From contig DASVSL010000062.1 of NCBI GenBank assembly GCA_036388095.1, positions 1 to 8,155 of the forward strand: DNA of 8,155 nucleotides, written 5' to 3'. Of this stretch, positions 5,692 to 8,155 are shown one piece after another. The DNA comes from DASVSL01 sp036388095. GTDB lineage: Bacteria > Patescibacteriota > Saccharimonadia > Saccharimonadales > Saccharimonadaceae. The position numbers and the translations under genes were made by a program. Below the pieces are notes generated by a model. That model searched no databases. It was not told where the DNA came from and saw only the letters and a list, made by a program, of their open reading frames with translations. Every line of letters begins with the position of its first letter. Position 1 is the stretch's first letter.

Positions 5692-5721
5692 TTGCATATT
5701 GTAGCGAATTGTGCTACAATA
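5692..5721 (+). promoter_or_regulatory. ftsK promoter with 9-7-9 inverted repeat operator
   Basis: TTGCAT (5692-5697), 17-base spacer, extended -10 TGc (5712-5714) and TACAAT (5715-5720). A perfect inverted repeat TATTGTAGC-N7-GCTACAATA (5697-5721) fills the whole spacer and the -10. Since transcription should begin near 5727, the repeat is not transcribed and is best read as a protein-binding site. Confidence 0.72.
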
Positions 5722-5736
5722 AAATGGTAATGGCTA

Positions 5737-5774
5737 TCGACACATCTATAACAACTAGCTATACTACATAGTTG
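5737..5774 (+). promoter_or_regulatory. Possible second, near-leaderless ftsK promoter
   Basis: TCGACA (5737-5742), 17-base spacer, TATACT (5760-5765). The start would fall near 5772, only a few bases before ATG 5779. An inverted repeat CAACTA-N11-TAGTTG (5752-5774) brackets this -10. Confidence 0.4.
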
Positions 5775-5778
5775 ACAT

Positions 5779-8013
5779 ATGGCAAAAAAGAAAAAGAAGA
5801 CCGCAAAGAAAGTCGCCTCCGGCCCCAAGCACACCTTGCCGGATGGGTTTTGGCCACAAGTCGGGGCGGTTGTCCTGGCCGTGCTGGCAATTTTGCTGAT
5901 CCTGGGCGCTGCCGGTAGCGGCGGACCGTTTCCGCAGGCGACCTTTGACCTCGGGCTGCGTAGCTTCGGGCTGGCAGTCTACATTTTGCCGGTCCTGCTA
6001 CTATTTCGTACCGTGCAGATCTTTAAGGCACCGGACAATAAAGTCCCGGGTGTCGTCACGGCCGCGACGATTTTGTTCGCTATCATTAGCGCTGGCTTCG
6101 TCCAACTGATGCAAAACGAACCGGCCGCACTGGCCAGCACCCATGACGACGGTGGCATCGCCGGGTGGGTCTGGGGGCAGGGCGCCTTAATGGTGGTCGA
6201 ACCACGCGTCGGCGCACTTGTCAGTATTATCATCTTGTTTATCCTAAGTCTGTTTGTCCTGAGCGTCAGTCCGCGCACCGTCATCGACTGGGTGGCGAAT
6301 CTATTTAAGCGCGAAGACAGCCCGCGGGCCCGGGCCAATGCCGCCATTGCCGAGCGCGCCGCCACAGCCCCGGAGCCTCGGATGAGTAAGGCCATCGGTG
6401 AGCTTAAGCTGAATCAAGGCGTGCCAACTGTCGACATTGACGCCGCCGAAGAGGCCCGCGCCGAAACCAAAGACAAATCACGCCTCAGCAGTATGCGCAG
6501 CAGCATTACCCAGGACAAAGCCGCCGAAGAGCAAGCCGCCCTGACCAGCCACACCGATCCGAACTGGGAAAGCCCGAGCGTCGACCTGTTAGAGAAAAAG
6601 CAGAGCCCGGCCGACGCCGGTGACGTCAAGCATAACGCCCAGACCATTAAAGACACGTTGGGCGAATTTGGCATCGACGTCGAAATGGAAGGCGCCAACA
6701 TCGGCCCGAAAGTGACGCAGTACACCCTGAAACCACCGCAGGGCGTCAAGCTGACGCGCATCACCCAGCTTGAGACCAACATTGCCCTTAACCTGGCCGC
6801 CCAGGCGCTGAGGATCGAGGCGCCGATTCCGGGCCAGCGCGCCGTCGGGATCGAGGTGCCAAACCGCAAAGCCGCCGACGTGCGACTGTACGGTATTTTG
6901 AGCGCCAAGCAGTGGTCTGCCACCAAAGAGCCGCTGGCCTTTGCGATCGGTAAAGACATCGCCGGTGACGCCACGGTCGGTGAGCTCAACAAGATGCCAC
7001 ACTTGCTGATCGCCGGTCAGACGGGTAGTGGTAAGTCCGTCATGATCAACACGCTGCTGACCAGTCTGCTGTACCGCAATAGTCCGAGTAACATGCGCCT
7101 GATCTTGGTCGACCCGAAGCAGGTCGAAATGGCGCCGTACGAAGACATCCCGCACCTACTGACCCCGATCATCACCGAACCGGAAAAGACCATCAGCGCC
7201 CTGAAATGGGCTGTCAACGAGATGGAGCGCCGCTACTCGCTGTTGGCCGAGCAGAAATTACGCGACATTAAGACCTTCAACGACAAAAACAAAGGTGAGG
7301 CGATGCCGTACATCGTTATCGTGATCGATGAGCTCGCCGACCTGATGATGGTGGCTGCCCGCGACGTCGAAGCCCTGATCGTGCGTCTAGCACAAAAGGC
7401 CCGTGCCGTCGGTATCCACCTAGTGCTTGCTACCCAGCGTCCATCAGTCGACGTTATTACTGGTCTGATCAAAGCTAACGTGCCGGCCCGTATCGCCTTT
7501 ACGGTTGCCAGTGGGGTTGACTCGAAGACCATCCTCGATCAGGTCGGGGCCGAAAAGCTGTTAGGGCAAGGTGACATGTTGCTGCTGACACCGAGCATGA
7601 GCAAACCGAAGCGTATCCAGGGCGCGTGGGTAACGGACGACGAAGTCATGAAGATCACCGACCATCTGCGCCTGCAACGACCACCGAGCTACGATGACGA
7701 GATCGTCGCCCAACCAGTCCAATTAAACGGCAAGGGCGGGGTGGTCATGGATATGGACGCCGGTAGTGGTGACGATGATATGTATAAAGACGCCGTTAAG
7801 GTCGTCGTCGAAGCAGGCAAGGCTAGCACTAGTTTGCTGCAGCGTCGCCTACGTATTGGCTACGGTCGCGCCGCTCGTATCATCGAGGAAATGGAAGAAC
7901 AGGGTATCGTTGGCAGTGCCAGCGGTAGCAAGCCACGTGACGTGTTACTGACGAGTCTGGACCAACTACCGGGCGCCGCCGACACAACCGACGAGTTCGG
8001 AATTCCGCGTTAA
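5779..8013 (+). CDS. ftsK: DNA translocase FtsK/SpoIIIE
   Basis: Membrane-anchored, ATP-driven hexameric DNA pump that clears chromosome DNA from the division septum. The 744 aa are close to SpoIIIE length. Order: lysine-rich N-terminus (AKKKKKTAKK); four predicted membrane helices (about 28-46, 60-82, 90-112, 143-163); a short charged linker (~170-280) without the long Pro/Gln region of E. coli FtsK; the alpha domain (around GEFGIDVEMEGANIGP); the RecA-like motor with Walker A GQTGSGKS (413-420, Lys419) and Walker B YIVIVIDEL (Asp517, Glu518), then RLAQKARAVGIHLVLATQRP; and a C-terminal winged-helix gamma domain (about 671-735, SLLQRRLRIGYGRAARIIEEM) of the type that reads KOPS/SRS sites. 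All key motifs are intact. ATG 5779 has no Shine-Dalgarno, as in the 468 and 8084 genes. Two promoter candidates lie in the 153-base gap upstream. No terminator is seen after the stop. Confidence 0.97.
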   Translation: MAKKKKKTAKKVASGPKHTLPDGFWPQVGAVVLAVLAILLILGAAGSGGPFPQATFDLGLRSFGLAVYILPVLLLFRTVQIFKAPDNKVPGVVTAATILFAIISAGFVQLMQNEPAALASTHDDGGIAGWVWGQGALMVVEPRVGALVSIIILFILSLFVLSVSPRTVIDWVANLFKREDSPRARANAAIAERAATAPEPRMSKAIGELKLNQGVPTVDIDAAEEARAETKDKSRLSSMRSSITQDKAAEEQAALTSHTDPNWESPSVDLLEKKQSPADAGDVKHNAQTIKDTLGEFGIDVEMEGANIGPKVTQYTLKPPQGVKLTRITQLETNIALNLAAQALRIEAPIPGQRAVGIEVPNRKAADVRLYGILSAKQWSATKEPLAFAIGKDIAGDATVGELNKMPHLLIAGQTGSGKSVMINTLLTSLLYRNSPSNMRLILVDPKQVEMAPYEDIPHLLTPIITEPEKTISALKWAVNEMERRYSLLAEQKLRDIKTFNDKNKGEAMPYIVIVIDELADLMMVAARDVEALIVRLAQKARAVGIHLVLATQRPSVDVITGLIKANVPARIAFTVASGVDSKTILDQVGAEKLLGQGDMLLLTPSMSKPKRIQGAWVTDDEVMKITDHLRLQRPPSYDDEIVAQPVQLNGKGGVVMDMDAGSGDDDMYKDAVKVVVEAGKASTSLLQRRLRIGYGRAARIIEEMEEQGIVGSASGSKPRDVLLTSLDQLPGAADTTDEFGIPR

Positions 8014-8015
8014 AC

Positions 8016-8044
8016 TTGACCTAAAACCATAAGGGGCGTATACC
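8016..8044 (+). promoter_or_regulatory. Promoter of the 8084 gene
   Basis: TTGACC (8016-8021), 17-base spacer, TATACC (8039-8044), no extended -10. It begins 2 bases after the ftsK stop. The leader of about 33 bases is A-rich near the start codon and has no Shine-Dalgarno. Confidence 0.6.
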
Positions 8045-8083
8045 GGTAGGTAAGCGTTACAAGATCACAAAAAAACCAAAGCT

Positions 8084-8155
8084 ATGACTACTCTGACCCA
8101 CGAAACCATGACCGCTCCGGCTCCTTATGAAGTTGCCGTTCCAGTGCTGCCTGAG
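8084..8155 (+). CDS. Start of an unidentified gene (3' end outside window)
   Basis: Only 24 codons are visible, beginning MTTLTHETMTAPAPYEVAVP and still open at the window edge. ATG 8084 follows an A-rich leader (ACAAAAAAACCAAAGCT), like that of the 468 gene; an in-frame ATG at 8108 is an alternative start. The segment is Pro/Ala-rich with no signal peptide or motif, so the product cannot be named. Confidence 0.55.
   Translation, partial: MTTLTHETMTAPAPYEVAVPVLPE

Noticed and set aside
5979..7532. Long minus-strand open frames opposite ftsK
   Set aside because: ftsK is secure from its motifs throughout; the opposite frames are low-information shadows.
1..8155. Mobile element, CRISPR array, tRNA, defence system or recoded stop codons
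   Set aside because: I saw no transposase, repeat-spacer pattern, tRNA-like cloverleaf or in-frame stops that would need recoding.

Overview
The window carries ordinary housekeeping genes of a bacterium with moderately high coding GC and AT-rich gaps. Standard stops are used and all genes lie on the + strand. The long basic extension and low-complexity tail on an RNase J, a SpoIIIE-type FtsK, A-rich leaders without Shine-Dalgarno sequences and many orphan small proteins suggest a Candidate Phyla Radiation member, most likely Candidatus Saccharibacteria (TM7). This is inference from pattern recognition, not from a marker gene.

Layout: 1-405 is the 3' part of a family 4-like uracil-DNA glycosylase. 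468-1040 is an orphan 190-aa acidic protein behind a near-consensus promoter. 1147-1962 is an orphan membrane protein with three predicted transmembrane helices, followed by a strong hairpin and U-tract. 2192-4462 is ribonuclease J, closed by a UUCG-loop intrinsic terminator. 4684-5034 and 5200-5625 are two small orphan genes, each with its own promoter and Shine-Dalgarno; the first also has its own terminator. 5779-8013 is the DNA translocase FtsK/SpoIIIE. 8084-8155 is the first 24 codons of a further gene.

The recognised genes cover DNA repair (UDG), RNA processing and decay (RNase J) and chromosome segregation (FtsK). The unrecognised genes sit between them as short, probably monocistronic units, so co-transcription is limited.

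I found no tRNA, rRNA, CRISPR array, insertion sequence, phage or defence module. The most interesting material is in the intergenic DNA. It includes inverted repeats laid exactly over promoters (ftsK, the 4684 gene and rnj) and competing RNA folds at two 3' ends. Six of the seven promoters proposed upstream of genes carry extended -10 (TGn) elements. The UDG also lacks two cysteines that normally bind the 4Fe-4S cluster. The single best lead is the 9-7-9 inverted repeat over the ftsK promoter.
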